From NCBI GenBank assembly GCA_036417435.1, contig CM070900.1, forward strand, positions 35,813,496 to 35,877,495: a stretch of 64,000 bases of DNA. The letters run 5' to 3'. The position numbers and the translations under genes were made by a program. Below are positions 58,301 to 62,892 of this stretch, in pieces. Below the pieces are notes generated by a model. That model did not search any database. It was given only the letters and a program-made list of their open reading frames with translations, and was not told the DNA's origin. The stretch comes from Inia geoffrensis (lineage: Eukaryota > Chordata > Mammalia > Artiodactyla > Iniidae). Position 1 is the first letter of the stretch; each line of letters begins with the position of its first letter.

Positions 58301-58955
58301 CCCATGATTCATGCAGTCATTAAAGGCCAATACATGGTAACCTTTTCTTTATAGTAACTAACATTAAATTACCATTGTTTGGAAAAAAAAAAAAAAAGAT
58401 GATCTTTCCCTGGGCAGGGAGTTGGATTCTAAGGACCCTTTCAATGCTGAAATTCAGAAGTCAGAAAATATCTTTATTCTATTATTTCCCACCAGGTACT
58501 TTCTCCTGGCTCTACAAGGGACATATGGGAAGTCTCTGATCTTAAAAGCACAGAAAATTGACAAACTCCCCATGGACAAAAGAGAGCTGGAAATCCAGAG
58601 TTGGAGAAGCCGACAGAGGCCTGCCTCTGTCCCTGGAGAGGCCCAGCCCACCCACCGCCCAGGGCCACCTACCCCAGAACCGAGCTTCCGAGCCAGCACG
58701 CCAAAGAGCTCAAGCCCTGTGGGGTGCAAGTACCAAGGGGACTGGGTGCTGCCCGGAGAGAGAGCCAGTGGAGACCACGTAAGGGATGACCCATGCTCAC
58801 GGGACTCCTGGGCTAAATTCTCATCTGGGGAGCACCTTCTCCTGGAGCCTAGTAGGATGATGGCGTCCGGAGCCTACTCACGTGGACAGACTAACTCGAA
58901 CCGGCCCTTCAGCCAGGGCAGCCATCGCCGATCCCAGAGTTCAGTGACCATATGA
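9589..58955 (+). CDS. ATP10B: ATP10B, P4-type ATPase (phospholipid/glycolipid flippase), 3' part in 13 exons
   Basis: The join is 9589-9780, 11260-11860, 14392-14501, 16454-16580, 19600-19784, 26555-26876, 29685-29761, 31117-31242, 39049-39249, 40633-40713, 42052-42156, 52238-52425 and 58496-58955. These 2775 bases give 924 codons and a TGA with no internal stop, and every intron is GT-AG with matching phase. Seen motifs are [17 protein letters not shown] and GDGAND, followed by six hydrophobic segments and a Ser-rich tail. From family knowledge, P4-ATPases move lipids from the outer/lumenal to the cytosolic leaflet with a CDC50 partner, and ATP10B is reported to act on glucosylceramide and phosphatidylcholine in late endosomes/lysosomes. 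I prefer ATP10B to ATP10A or ATP10D by recalled similarity in the linker after the first exon and in the C-terminal tail. The human protein is about 1460 residues, so roughly 540 N-terminal residues, including the DKTG aspartate, lie upstream of the window. Confidence 0.93.
9781..11259 (+). other. ATP10B intron
   Basis: 1.5-kb intron with strong GT and AG ends. It holds a MIR-like fragment at about 10045-10200 (tactgagcacttgctgtgtg core) and another at 10735-10920 (the 'ctgtgtgacc...cctcagttgcctcatc' pattern). No other feature was seen. Confidence 0.8.
11260..11860 (+). CDS. ATP10B: ATP10B large exon: nucleotide-binding domain with Ser-rich insertion
   Basis: 601 bases, phase 0 in and phase 1 out (the last G completes an Ala codon with the next exon). 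Acceptor is ctaccacaag| and donor is GCG|gtaagt. Fragment residues 65-264 begin [18 protein letters not shown] Ser/Asp/Gly-rich stretch around residues 110-145 ([11 protein letters not shown] and following) looks like a flexible loop. It is followed by [20 protein letters not shown], the conserved P4 nucleotide-binding block, then [15 protein letters not shown] and [13 protein letters not shown], whose KGA lysine is the expected ATP-site residue. This is the largest exon here. It is GC-rich (CpG-containing codons) compared with the flanking introns. Confidence 0.95.
11861..14391 (+). other. ATP10B intron
   Basis: 2.5-kb intron. The only clear feature is an antisense tRNA-derived SINE with target-site duplications near its 3' end (13984-14122). 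The region 12000-13900 looks unique, without a recognisable repeat or reading frame. Confidence 0.8.
13984..14122 (-). mobile_element. tRNA-derived SINE (older CHR/Bov-tA-like), antisense
   Basis: A T-run (about 13995-14018) is followed by the reverse of a 'ggaattccctggcagtccag' SINE head. The flanks caaacagatgtttggg (13968-13983) and caaacaggcatttggg (14123-14138) match at 14 of 16 positions as target-site duplications. Confidence 0.88.
14392..14501 (+). CDS. ATP10B: ATP10B exon: nucleotide-binding domain, C-terminal half
   Basis: 110 bases, entering in phase 1 (completes an Ala codon) and leaving in phase 0. Acceptor is ctatttgacag| and donor is AAG|gtgaga. Fragment residues 265-301 include [18 protein letters not shown] and [11 protein letters not shown]. 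The 'RDGLRTL.IA' segment is the usual P4-ATPase sequence in which the arginine contacts nucleotide at the end of the N domain. No stop or frameshift was seen. Confidence 0.93.
14502..16453 (+). other. ATP10B intron
   Basis: Contains an imperfect tandem duplication at 14706-14763 and a MIR-like fragment at about 15285-15520 (cttatctg..gtgaccttgggcaag core). A short (TA)n run lies at about 16318-16334. No gene was seen. Confidence 0.8.
14706..14763. repeat. 27-bp direct repeat, 31-bp period
   Basis: The unit beginning ccttgctttccattgtctat is present at 14706-14732 and again at 14737-14763, identical, with four bases between. Confidence 0.95.
16454..16580 (+). CDS. ATP10B: ATP10B exon: N domain to P domain linker
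   Basis: 127 bases, phase 0 in and phase 1 out. Acceptor is ttttgcatag| and donor is TCG|gtaggt. Fragment residues 302-343 read [18 protein letters not shown] and continue to the ENQLTLLG segment. That segment corresponds to the helix and strand leading back into the phosphorylation domain (family pattern 'E..L.LLG.TAIED.LQ'). The next exon supplies the second and third bases of the Gly codon. Confidence 0.93.
16840..17440 (-). mobile_element. L2-like remnant with inserted L1 tail
   Basis: The 'tattgagcacctactgtgtgc' start and the later 'gaaggcctggaggcagg...' and 'atcactctgctgctg' blocks resemble the antisense of a mammalian L2 3' region. At 16911-16965 it is interrupted by a short L1 3' end with A-run. 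Confidence 0.65.
16911..16965 (+). mobile_element. Extremely truncated L1 3' end
   Basis: About 36 bases of L1 3' terminus (cctgaaactaacacaacact and following) plus an A-run are bounded by cagaccct at 16903-16910 and 16966-16973. Confidence 0.8.
18900..19510 (+). mobile_element. L2 3'-end remnant
   Basis: CT-rich text with the usual L2 order: 'ggccttcacacatgctg...ctgcctggaattcccc', 'cttccctgacc', then 'ctgtatcctgggcatttagc' near the end. No intact frame is expected or seen. Confidence 0.7.
19600..19784 (+). CDS. ATP10B: ATP10B exon: phosphorylation domain with TGDK motif
   Basis: 185 bases, phase 1 in and phase 0 out. Acceptor is aatcactccag| and donor is CAG|gtgagg. Fragment residues 344-405 read [20 protein letters not shown], then [24 protein letters not shown] is the conserved P-type ATPase motif whose Thr and Asp sit next to the phosphorylated Asp. 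The exon is intact. The usual family sequence after TGDK is 'QETA', and here the second position is Gln (QQTA), a conservative difference outside the catalytic tetrad. Confidence 0.94.
21985..22525. repeat. Ancient dispersed repeat, family not named
   Basis: Shows a run of landmarks (acatttattatcccacag, gcttagctgggtacctc, gaagcgacatcccatcac, ccatcttagaggctgcctgc) that I recognise as a common old mammalian interspersed repeat. A second, shorter, related copy may lie at 63440-63800. Confidence 0.5.
22660..25030 (+). mobile_element. Near full-length Tigger1 (pogo-type) DNA transposon
   Basis: The element starts gcatacctcattttattgc and ends in the inverted version (ttattgcggtgg ... agtatgcctg) followed by TA. 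That gives about 2.37 kb, close to the roughly 2.4 kb of the family consensus as I recall it. In between is a degenerate CENP-B/DDE-type transposase. Pieces in frame are 23323-23649 (with HTH-region text [18 protein letters not shown]) and 24161-24745 (the C-terminal part), separated by stops and frameshifts. Confidence 0.93.
23225..24745 (+). pseudogene. Decayed Tigger1 transposase
   Basis: A pogo/Tigger transposase remnant. The CENP-B-like DNA-binding portion ([20 protein letters not shown] and following) is open to a stop at about 23647. The DDE portion (23650-24150) is broken by frameshifts. The acidic C-terminal part ([20 protein letters not shown]) is open to 24745. No single frame spans the catalytic core, so it cannot make an active enzyme as written. 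Old domesticated relatives (JRK/TIGD proteins) are single-exon genes with intact frames, unlike this one. Confidence 0.9.
25154..25211. repeat. 29-bp tandem duplication plus partial third copy
   Basis: The unit starting catccccttgctcgcggtgc is repeated at 25154-25182 and 25183-25211. The beginning (catcccct) appears a third time from 25212. It lies about 120 bp after the end of Tigger1. Confidence 0.95.
25756..25985 (-). mobile_element. CHR-type SINE, antisense, young
   Basis: A T-rich tail (25757-25793) is followed by the reverse of a full SINE ending in ccaccggggaagccc. Direct repeats acatggtcag at 25746-25755 and 25986-25995 are the target-site duplication. It has few changes from the other copies in the window. 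Confidence 0.94.
26555..26876 (+). CDS. ATP10B: ATP10B exon: phosphorylation domain, DGKTLNAIF to [10 protein letters not shown]
   Basis: 322 bases, phase 0 in and phase 1 out. Acceptor is tgctctttatag| and donor is ATAG|gtaccc. Fragment residues 406-512 start [17 protein letters not shown]. They then contain a Pro/Ser/Thr-rich variable linker ([17 protein letters not shown]), the conserved block [19 protein letters not shown], and [18 protein letters not shown]. The last glycine of this exon is split across the intron and begins the GDGAND hinge motif. Confidence 0.94.
27560..27840 (+). mobile_element. L2-like remnant
   Basis: CT-rich text with 'gagaccagatgtttcttgagtggaggggcagcgtcagtc' and 'gcccagcgcataccaagcacatg' near the end, as in L2 3' regions. 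It is weakly conserved. Confidence 0.45.
28520..28740. mobile_element. Non-autonomous hAT-type remnant
   Basis: Has 'ctgagactggcccactgc' and a 'ggccctttacagaaaaagtttgctaaac' end, as in Charlie-type short elements. A similar fragment ('gcaaacttcttctgcaaagggcc') lies at about 33415-33475. Confidence 0.5.
28796..28967. mobile_element. Non-autonomous hAT-type element (MER3/MER5-like)
   Basis: The ends are inverted: gctgtgccgtccaacatgg at the start and ctgtttgacggtgctg at the end. The interior has the typical 'atatgtggctatttaaactt' block. Confidence 0.65.
29685..29761 (+). CDS. ATP10B: ATP10B exon: hinge motif GDGAND
   Basis: 77 bases, phase 1 in and phase 0 out. Acceptor is tctcctttcag| and donor is CAG|gtatca. 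It encodes [20 protein letters not shown] plus GQEGMQ (fragment residues 513-538). GDGxND is the magnesium-coordinating hinge of all P-type ATPases, and '[17 protein letters not shown]' is the P4 version. Every catalytic residue is present, which argues that the gene is functional. Confidence 0.96.
29762..31116 (+). other. ATP10B intron
   Basis: 1.36-kb intron with strong splice ends. MIR-like sequence is seen at about 30400-30600 ('gatgaggaaactgaggctgagagcggtta'-type core) and near 30820-30860. Otherwise there is nothing recognisable. Confidence 0.75.
31117..31242 (+). CDS. ATP10B: ATP10B exon: end of P domain into membrane segment 5
   Basis: 126 bases, phase 0 at both ends. Acceptor is ctgccctctcag| and donor is GTG|gtgagt. 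Fragment residues 539-580 begin [20 protein letters not shown] and continue with a [20 protein letters not shown] segment. The 'SDFAI..F..L..LLLVHG.W.Y.R...' block is the standard P4-ATPase bridge to membrane segment 5. The end of the exon ([10 protein letters not shown]) is the cytosolic half of that segment. Confidence 0.95.
31243..39048 (+). other. ATP10B intron
   Basis: 7.8-kb intron. It holds MIR remnants (about 31370-31700, 33300-33405 and 36880-37060), a hAT-like fragment (about 33408-33475), a 3.3-kb antisense L1 (33530-36880), and an ATT/ATA-rich low-complexity stretch at 37925-38165. The unique-looking block 32880-33080 is discussed as a finding. Confidence 0.75.
33530..36880 (-). 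mobile_element. 5'-truncated L1 LINE, antisense, about 3.3 kb
   Basis: The minus strand gives broken L1 ORF2 pieces: an endonuclease-to-RT-side segment near 36185-36406, reverse transcriptase at 35570-35911, and the C-terminal part at 34979-35675. The L1 3' end is toward 33530. Frames are interrupted many times, so it is inactive. No convincing target-site duplication was found. The 5' break is near 36880, where L1 similarity stops. Confidence 0.9.
39049..39249 (+). CDS. ATP10B: ATP10B exon: membrane segments 5 and 6
   Basis: 201 bases, phase 0 at both ends. Acceptor is ctctgcctgcag| and donor is GAG|gtaagg. Fragment residues 581-647 begin [17 protein letters not shown] (rest of segment 5). 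Next come a short loop, [20 protein letters not shown] (segment 6), and the cytosolic [18 protein letters not shown] loop. The first residue is Gly (codon GGC). In the ATP10 proteins I recall, this position is Cys ([12 protein letters not shown]). Confidence 0.95.
39250..40632 (+). other. ATP10B intron
   Basis: 1.38-kb intron with MIR-like sequence at about 40240-40500. No other recognisable element was seen. Confidence 0.75.
40633..40713 (+). CDS. ATP10B: ATP10B exon: membrane segment 7
   Basis: 81 bases, phase 0 at both ends. Acceptor is atttcctggcag| and donor is CTG|gtaagt. It encodes 27 residues (648-674) starting [20 protein letters not shown] and ending CFFIPYL. The pattern 'FW....DA.YQS...FF.PY' is the conserved membrane segment 7 of P4-ATPases. 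The exon is small but flanked by strong splice sites. Confidence 0.94.
40714..42051 (+). other. ATP10B intron
   Basis: 1.34-kb intron. A G-run is seen at 41001-41010. An L2-like 3' end is present at about 41440-41800, recognisable by its 'gcctggtaggtactcagtaaat' terminus. The rest is unremarkable. Confidence 0.75.
42052..42156 (+). CDS. ATP10B: ATP10B exon: lumenal loop and membrane segment 8
   Basis: 105 bases, phase 0 at both ends. Acceptor is ttcctcctctgcag| and donor is TGG|gtaagt. It encodes [20 protein letters not shown] followed by the hydrophobic [15 protein letters not shown] (residues 675-709). The family pattern is 'G...D...FG.....A.....N...' for the short exoplasmic loop and segment 8. 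No disruption was seen. Confidence 0.94.
42755..43070 (-). mobile_element. Old L1M 3'-UTR fragment interrupted by a pogo-like MITE
   Basis: L1M 3' UTR text (tttattgagatatgattgac) runs to 42825 and resumes at about 43035 (ttgcaaagtgatgaatgttaact). The insert between them is the MITE listed next. Confidence 0.7.
42826..43034. mobile_element. pogo-like MITE, about 205 bp
   Basis: The ends are inverted: agttgacacttgaacagttt at the start and aacctgtgttgttcaagagt, then caact, at the end. A TA dinucleotide lies at each junction, which is the mark of Tc1/pogo-type insertion. It splits the L1M fragment. Confidence 0.75.
43900..45320 (+). mobile_element. Old L1M fragments (AT-rich)
   Basis: AT-rich text resembles degraded L1 ORF2 (for example 'gacaacaatgcatttagatt' near 44877 and 'aaagagttcttt...agctcttc'-type context). 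Frames are destroyed. Subfamily and exact limits cannot be set by eye. Confidence 0.5.
45326..45460 (+). mobile_element. MER2-like pogo fragment
   Basis: The text tacagtcatctcttagtacc ... gataccaaaacccgtggacg ... ctcaagtcc matches the MER2/Tigger non-autonomous start as I recall it. Only the 5' part is visible. Confidence 0.7.
45533..45804 (+). mobile_element. CHR-type SINE, older, + strand
   Basis: Starts gacttccctggtggtgcagt and has 'ggttcgagccctggtctggg' (B-box) and 'acaactactgagcctgcgct', ending in an A-rich tail (aaataaaaataaa). It is more diverged than the copy at 46418. Confidence 0.9.
45818..46117 (-). mobile_element. CHR-type SINE, older, - strand (inverted partner)
   Basis: Reverse of a SINE ending at ...gtcaccagggaagtccc. 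Direct repeats aagacttggctttt (45805-) and aagacttgacctttt (46118-) flank it. It inserted next to the A-tail of the + SINE at 45533, leaving the two in tail-to-tail opposition. Confidence 0.9.
46418..46636 (+). mobile_element. CHR-type SINE, young, + strand
   Basis: A full element from ggcttccctggtggcgcagt to a long A-run (about 46612-46636), flanked by gagcac (46410-46415 and 46637-46642) within longer similar A-rich flanks. Confidence 0.93.
48333..48450. repeat. Compound TG/TA/CA low-complexity tract
   Basis: Alternating gtgtgtgtatgtatgtattt, then tatgtatacatatata and (CA)n. It is an alternating purine-pyrimidine tract. Confidence 0.95.
49020..49400 (+). mobile_element. L1 3'-end fragment, + strand
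   Basis: The text 'cattatcatactaagtgaag', 'gataaccaacaaggaccta' and 'aatcactgcaactatacttc' is L1 3' sequence. It carries a (TA)n expansion at 49313-49350. No clear target-site duplication was seen. Confidence 0.8.
49313..49350. repeat. (AT)n microsatellite, 38 bp
   Basis: Nineteen uninterrupted AT units lie inside the L1 3' end. Confidence 0.97.
49522..49727 (+). mobile_element. CHR-type SINE, young, + strand
   Basis: Runs from ggcttccctggtggcgcagt to an A-rich tail (aaaaaaaataaaataaataa). Direct repeats containing aaataaataatg lie at the 5' edge (about 49509-49521) and after the tail (about 49731-49743). Confidence 0.92.
50582..50791. mobile_element. pogo-like element with mixed ends
   Basis: Starts cagccatccctcaatatcc (MER2-like end) but finishes ggacccgcacagttcaaacc ... 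gttgttcaaaggtcaact, the end of the MITE seen at 42826. A TA dinucleotide stands before the start. Confidence 0.65.
50811..51385 (+). mobile_element. L1 3' end with long target-site duplication
   Basis: L1 3' text (ccaatgttcatggcagcact ... ccagctacactcaatataaa). It is flanked by a perfect direct repeat tttaaagtataaggaaaga at 50792-50810 and 51386-51404. Confidence 0.93.
52238..52425 (+). CDS. ATP10B: ATP10B exon: membrane segments 9 and 10
   Basis: 188 bases, phase 0 in and phase 2 out. Acceptor is ctttccttccacag| and donor is AAG|gtttga, a weak match to the donor consensus after +2. Fragment residues 710-771 begin [20 protein letters not shown] (segment 9). A lumenal loop follows with an N-A-T glycosylation sequon and [13 protein letters not shown], then [15 protein letters not shown] (segment 10). 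The last two bases, AG, join the next exon's G to give Arg. Confidence 0.94.
54630..55190 (+). mobile_element. Possible solo LTR of an old endogenous retrovirus
   Basis: AT-rich sequence with a TATA box (agtataaaggaac at about 55072) and an R-region-like text after it, without repeats I can name. No internal retroviral genes were seen. It could also be unique intron sequence. The limits are guesses. Confidence 0.25.
57383..58397 (+). mobile_element. L1 3' end carrying a 3' transduction
   Basis: L1 3' sequence runs from about 57383 (gaataaatgctggagagcg) through the AATAAA at 58166-58171 to an A-rich end at about 58209. A non-L1 stretch (58210-58382) follows, with attaaa at 58363-58368, then A15 at 58383-58397. 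Flanking repeats are aaagatgacctttccc (57367-57382) and aaagatgatctttccc (58395-58410), 15 of 16 identical; the second shares three A residues with the tail. The duplication encloses both the L1 and the extra sequence, so they inserted together. Confidence 0.85.
58496..58955 (+). CDS. ATP10B: ATP10B terminal coding exon: end of segment 10 and cytoplasmic tail
   Basis: 460 coding bases after acceptor attatttcccaccag|. The first G completes Arg772, and 152 residues and a TGA at 58953-58955 follow. It begins [20 protein letters not shown] (end of segment 10 and the membrane-proximal tail), then [15 protein letters not shown] long low-complexity Pro/Ser/Arg tail ends RRSQSSVTI. The tail is typical of ATP10B in length and composition but poorly conserved between species. 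The last three residues V-T-I fit the class II PDZ-binding pattern (hydrophobic-x-hydrophobic). The acceptor lies about 100 bases downstream of a transduction-type L1 insertion. Confidence 0.93.
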
Positions 58956-59551
58956 GGGGCCTTCAGAGATCTGCACAAACTCAGGGGAGGCCGCCTAATC
59001 ACTGGCTTAATTAACCACGACTCTTCCTCTTCATGAAGGGAAGAATGTGCCCGTCTTATCCTCTTCTCCCCACCAGGCTTGACATCCTTAGAGGAAGTGC
59101 TGGCCCCAAGGGGTCCGACAAAAAAAGGACTGGAAACCAGTCGACCTCTAGTTTTCTCCTGCTGCCAGGCAGCACTTCTTGCAAAAGGTTTTTTATAAGG
59201 AGGCTATATTTCTATTGCATTGAGTGTTTTCCATTTTATAACCCAGAGACATTCTTTGACCCTCTAGATAAGTACAGCCTACCACCCAATGCAACTGGGC
59301 CATCAGTTTCCCAGATGCCAAGAAGTGTAGCGAGCCAGCCAATATCTCAAGATCTGGAAGTTTCTGGGCTTGTCAAACCATCACCTCACCCCCTCGGTGT
59401 CAAGAGTTCAAGTTTCAGAAGAGTCTCATACACACAAGTGCCTCATCTCAAGTGTATTGCAGGGATGGTCATGTCGGGGTTAACATCCCTTCCAGAGTTG
59501 CGTCTGCTCTAAACCAAAGAAAAATCACATCTAAAGATTAAAATCAGATTT

Positions 59552-59780
59552 GTGTATGTGGTTTTTTTTTGTTTGTTTTTTGTTTTTTGCGGTATGTGGG
59601 CCTCTCACTGTTGTGGCCTCTCCCGTTGCGGAGCACAGGCTCCGGACGCGCAGGCTCAGCGGCCATGGCTCACGGGCCCAGCCGCTCCGCGGCATGTGGG
59701 ATCCTCCCGGACCGGGGCACAAACCCGTGTCCCCTGGATCAGCAGGCGGACTCTCAACCACTGCGCCACCAGGGAAGCCC
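59552..59780 (-). mobile_element. CHR-type SINE, young, antisense in ATP10B 3' UTR
   Basis: A T-rich tail (59561-59587) and the reverse of a full SINE end at ...ccaccagggaagccc. Direct repeats taaaatcagatttg (59539-59552) and taaaatcacatttg (59781-59794) are the target-site duplication. Confidence 0.94.
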
Positions 59781-59989
59781 TAAAATCACATTTGAACACA
59801 GAGCCACAGACACTTCTGAGGGTCATAAAGCCGCAGCTAGTTTAAGAGGCAGAAAGAACATAAGCACGTGAAGGAGAAACTCCACGCTTCACCTAATAGG
59901 CTACAGGTCCCACAGTCTGGGGAATCTACCAGGAGGGCATGGGCAGCACTCTTCTTTTAAAGATATTTACTTTATTTATTTTTAAATAA

Positions 59990-60400
59990 AAGTACAGATA
60001 TGCCCCACTTTTCAAAAGTTTGCCTTAAGCCATTTCACTTTTACCAAAGACCTACATTGGTACCTGTTGTTGCTAACCGAAAGAAATCCAAAGAGTTGCA
60101 TTTCTTTCTGCTTTTACCCCCCAAAAAAGGTGAAAAGTGAAAATAGCATTCAGCATTTATTTTGCAGCCAGCGGTTATAGAGCACTGAGCATTGAGTGGC
60201 ACCACCCAACTCCTTCCCCAGGAACTACACTCAGCATCTCAGAATCAAACCGCCATAGCTTTGAACTGTGTCTAAGCAGCTGTGCTTTATCTGGATTTAT
60301 CCAGATATTTTGTGCATCCATTAGCAAGACGTGTCCTAAGGTAATTGCTTCTTTGTTTACGCCATTTCTGCTTACGAAAATTTTCATGCTAACGCTCTAC
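59990..60400. mobile_element. Probable old pogo-like non-autonomous element
   Basis: The text 'ttgccttaagccatttcac', 'accaaagacctacattggt' and the loosely inverted end 'tgcttacgaaaattttcatg' suggest a Tigger-type MITE. The terminal inverted repeat match is only partial. Confidence 0.45.
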
Positions 60401-61945
60401 TTTCAGATAGCAGAGGAAGTCTGTACCCATGCCTCGTTCAACTCTCAGAAAAGGAAAACTCTTAAGATCAGACCTTTACACAGCTGCACCCGGAAGAGAC
60501 GACCCGCGTGACCAGAGCACCTCTGAGCCCAAACAACACCACCTGAAAGAGTAGGACCAGTGTCAAACCCCATTTATTAAGCTTATCCCAGAATATCACA
60601 GGCTTCAGTTGAATTAGGGAGAGCCAGAGGAAGTCAGTCTCCCTTCACAGGGAAAAGAAGGATGACATAGACTTCTTATCCCTAGAGGTCAGAAACGCCA
60701 GAAATGCAAAAGAGCTCAAAACAGGGTTGGGATAAAAGAATGGATGACAGGATTCTAATACACTGTCAAGAGAAGTGAGGTCTACCATGGGCAAGGATAG
60801 CCTGTCCCTAGTCTTTTAAGGTGAGCCAGGGAGGATTACTGAACCCTCCCGCCTTAAGGTGGTGCCCATATATGTCAGGCAAAAAGTACAAGGGTGGGAA
60901 CGAGTGTGGCAAGTTACAGCCACCCCATGAATTGACTTATCACTTGAGTAACTTCTCAGAAGTACCCAAAAAGAGCTCAACAATCAGGCTGCCACATGGC
61001 AGACTGAGCCGGTCCTCTGACCATCCTGCTGGCAAACCTTAACTGGAAGGGCCATTTGGGGCATGGCCCAAATATACTGGATGTCTTTCGCTGACTTTGC
61101 CACATCATGATGCCAGCACTGATCAGCTGGTGGGTCTTCAGGGGAACCCTTCATGAGGATTGCTAGAGGAGGAGCAGGTAAACACATCAGGCAAAGCAGT
61201 AGTCATAGAAAATTGTCCCAAATGAGGGGATTGAGCCAAAGCTGGGATCTCAGGGTCCTTCCTTTCCCCCGTATGATTCCTGCTCACTCCTGAAAGCCAG
61301 ATGAGACAGGTAGGATGTTTCAGAAAAGAACAGAGTAGTGGGAAGAACACTGGCCTCAGGAGATGGGGGTGGCAGTCTTTTCTCTGCCCCGTATTCTCTA
61401 GGAGCACTGATGTAGCATGCTTCACCTGCAAATTAGGTTAGAACTGCCCTACCTCCCAGGCTTGGCGTAAAGATCAAGTCAAAATTACACGGGGTTGTTA
61501 AAACCCTTTGAAAGCTGTAACACCCTTGATAATAACACAGGGATTTTTATTCCAGAGCTAAGAGGAAGCGAGGTCATGGGAAGTTGAGAAAATATCGGAC
61601 CCCTGTACCTAAATACCAAAGCACACCCAACATTCTCGTGGTGCTCTCTTTCTTGCATGACCAACCATCCCAGTTTGCCTGAGCTTTTCCCAGTTTTGGC
61701 ACTGAGAGCCCCACATCCTGGGAAACTCCTTAGTCCTGGGCCAACCAGGCCAACCGGTCACCTACTCTTGCCCTTTTTTGTTAAAGCAAACCAACAGTGA
61801 CCATCCAAGTACCACCTTAGGCGAAAGGGTTATAACAACTATTTCTCTGCAGTGTAATGCTAATGACTGTACTTAATACATTTTTATACGTTCATGACGT
61901 TTTACAGATTGACTGGAAATGTACTGTCCTTTATTAGAAGGAAAA

Positions 61946-61951
61946 AATAAA
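61946..61951 (+). promoter_or_regulatory. candidate poly(A) signal AATAAA for ATP10B
   Basis: AATAAA lies in an AT-rich context, with 'ttttccattgttgcctg' (T/G-rich) 8-25 bases downstream as a possible downstream element. It is the best match in the 3 kb after the stop codon. The alternative is AATAAA at 59995-60000, which sits inside A/T-rich low-complexity sequence. Confidence 0.45.
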
Positions 61952-62668
61952 CATGGTTTTCCATTGTTGCCTGCAGTCTGAGTACTACTGTCCATCCATC
62001 CTTCTTTACATTCACTCATTTATTCATCTATTCATCCACCCGTCCATCCATTTATCTATCTAATAAACTTCTGTTAAGCCTCTACTAGGTGCCTGACAAT
62101 GTGCTTGGGGCTGTGGGGGACTCAATCTCTTTCTAAGGAAGCCCATAGCCTTGTTGGACACAGGATATCAGGAACATAATTGATCCAACAAAGAGCGTGA
62201 CAAAAACCTAAACGGCTGTAAGACTGAGAAGCAGCACATAGTCTCCTCTCTCTGAAACTCCAACCTGGATACTCCCCTGTTCTTGGAAACCAGACACCAA
62301 CCTCAAACTCATATTGACTAGATGCCTCTTTTCATCCACTCATTCAGCAAATACCAAGTGAGTGCCTGCTGTGCACGGCACCGTGGTGGGCGGCAAGGAT
62401 AAAAGCCCAGCTCCTGCCCTCAAGGGACTTGAAATCTAGAAGGGGAGACAGACAACATTCAATGAAATCAACAAATGTGATGATCAGACACAATGAATGG
62501 AAGCAAAAATGGAGAGGAAGGGAGGAGGGAGATTCAGGGAAGACCTCTCCAAGGAGGAGACGTTTCAGCTGAGACCGCAACCGTGAAAACAAGACAGCAG
62601 GGAAGGACAATTCCAAACGGAGAGAATTAAGTATGAAAGCCCTGAAAAAGGAAGAGTTTGGTATATTT

Positions 62669-62748
62669 AAAAGAAGAAGAAGAGGGAGGGGGAGAAGAAG
62701 GAAGAAGAAAGAAGGAACAAGGAAGAAAAAGAATAAGAAGAAAGGAGG
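62669..62748. repeat. (GAA)n-type purine tract
   Basis: 49 uninterrupted purines (62669-62717), then two further purine blocks broken by single pyrimidines. Rich in GAA and GAAGAA units. Confidence 0.95.
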
Positions 62749-62892
62749 TCGGTGGGACTAGAATGCAATAAGCAAGAGGAAGTGCCCCATGATGACGTTA
62801 GTAGTAACGACTGTATTTGCTTCATGTGTGCTAGGCGCTGATCTAAGTTCCCATTATTATGTAAACCTCACCGCAACCCTTCAAGGTAGGTA

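Larger units (their letters stand above)
52426..58495 (+). other. ATP10B last intron
   Basis: 6.1-kb intron. It contains L2-like sequence (about 53650-54140 and 55430-56260), a possible LTR-like segment with a TATA box (about 54630-55190), MIR remnants (about 56570-56700 and 57060-57300), an A-run at about 56536-56556, and the transduction-type L1 just before the terminal exon. Confidence 0.75.
58956..61975 (+). other. ATP10B: ATP10B 3' untranslated region (probable extent)
   Basis: This is sequence downstream of the stop codon with no credible reading frame. It contains an antisense CHR-type SINE (59552-59780), an ancient pogo-like repeat near 59990-60400, and an unremarkable A/T- and CT-mixed stretch up to a candidate AATAAA at 61946-61951. 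A nearer AATAAA at 59995-60000 could give a shorter form. The true end cannot be fixed from sequence alone; the far site is chosen because of its AT-rich lead-in and T/G-rich sequence just after it. Confidence 0.5.
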
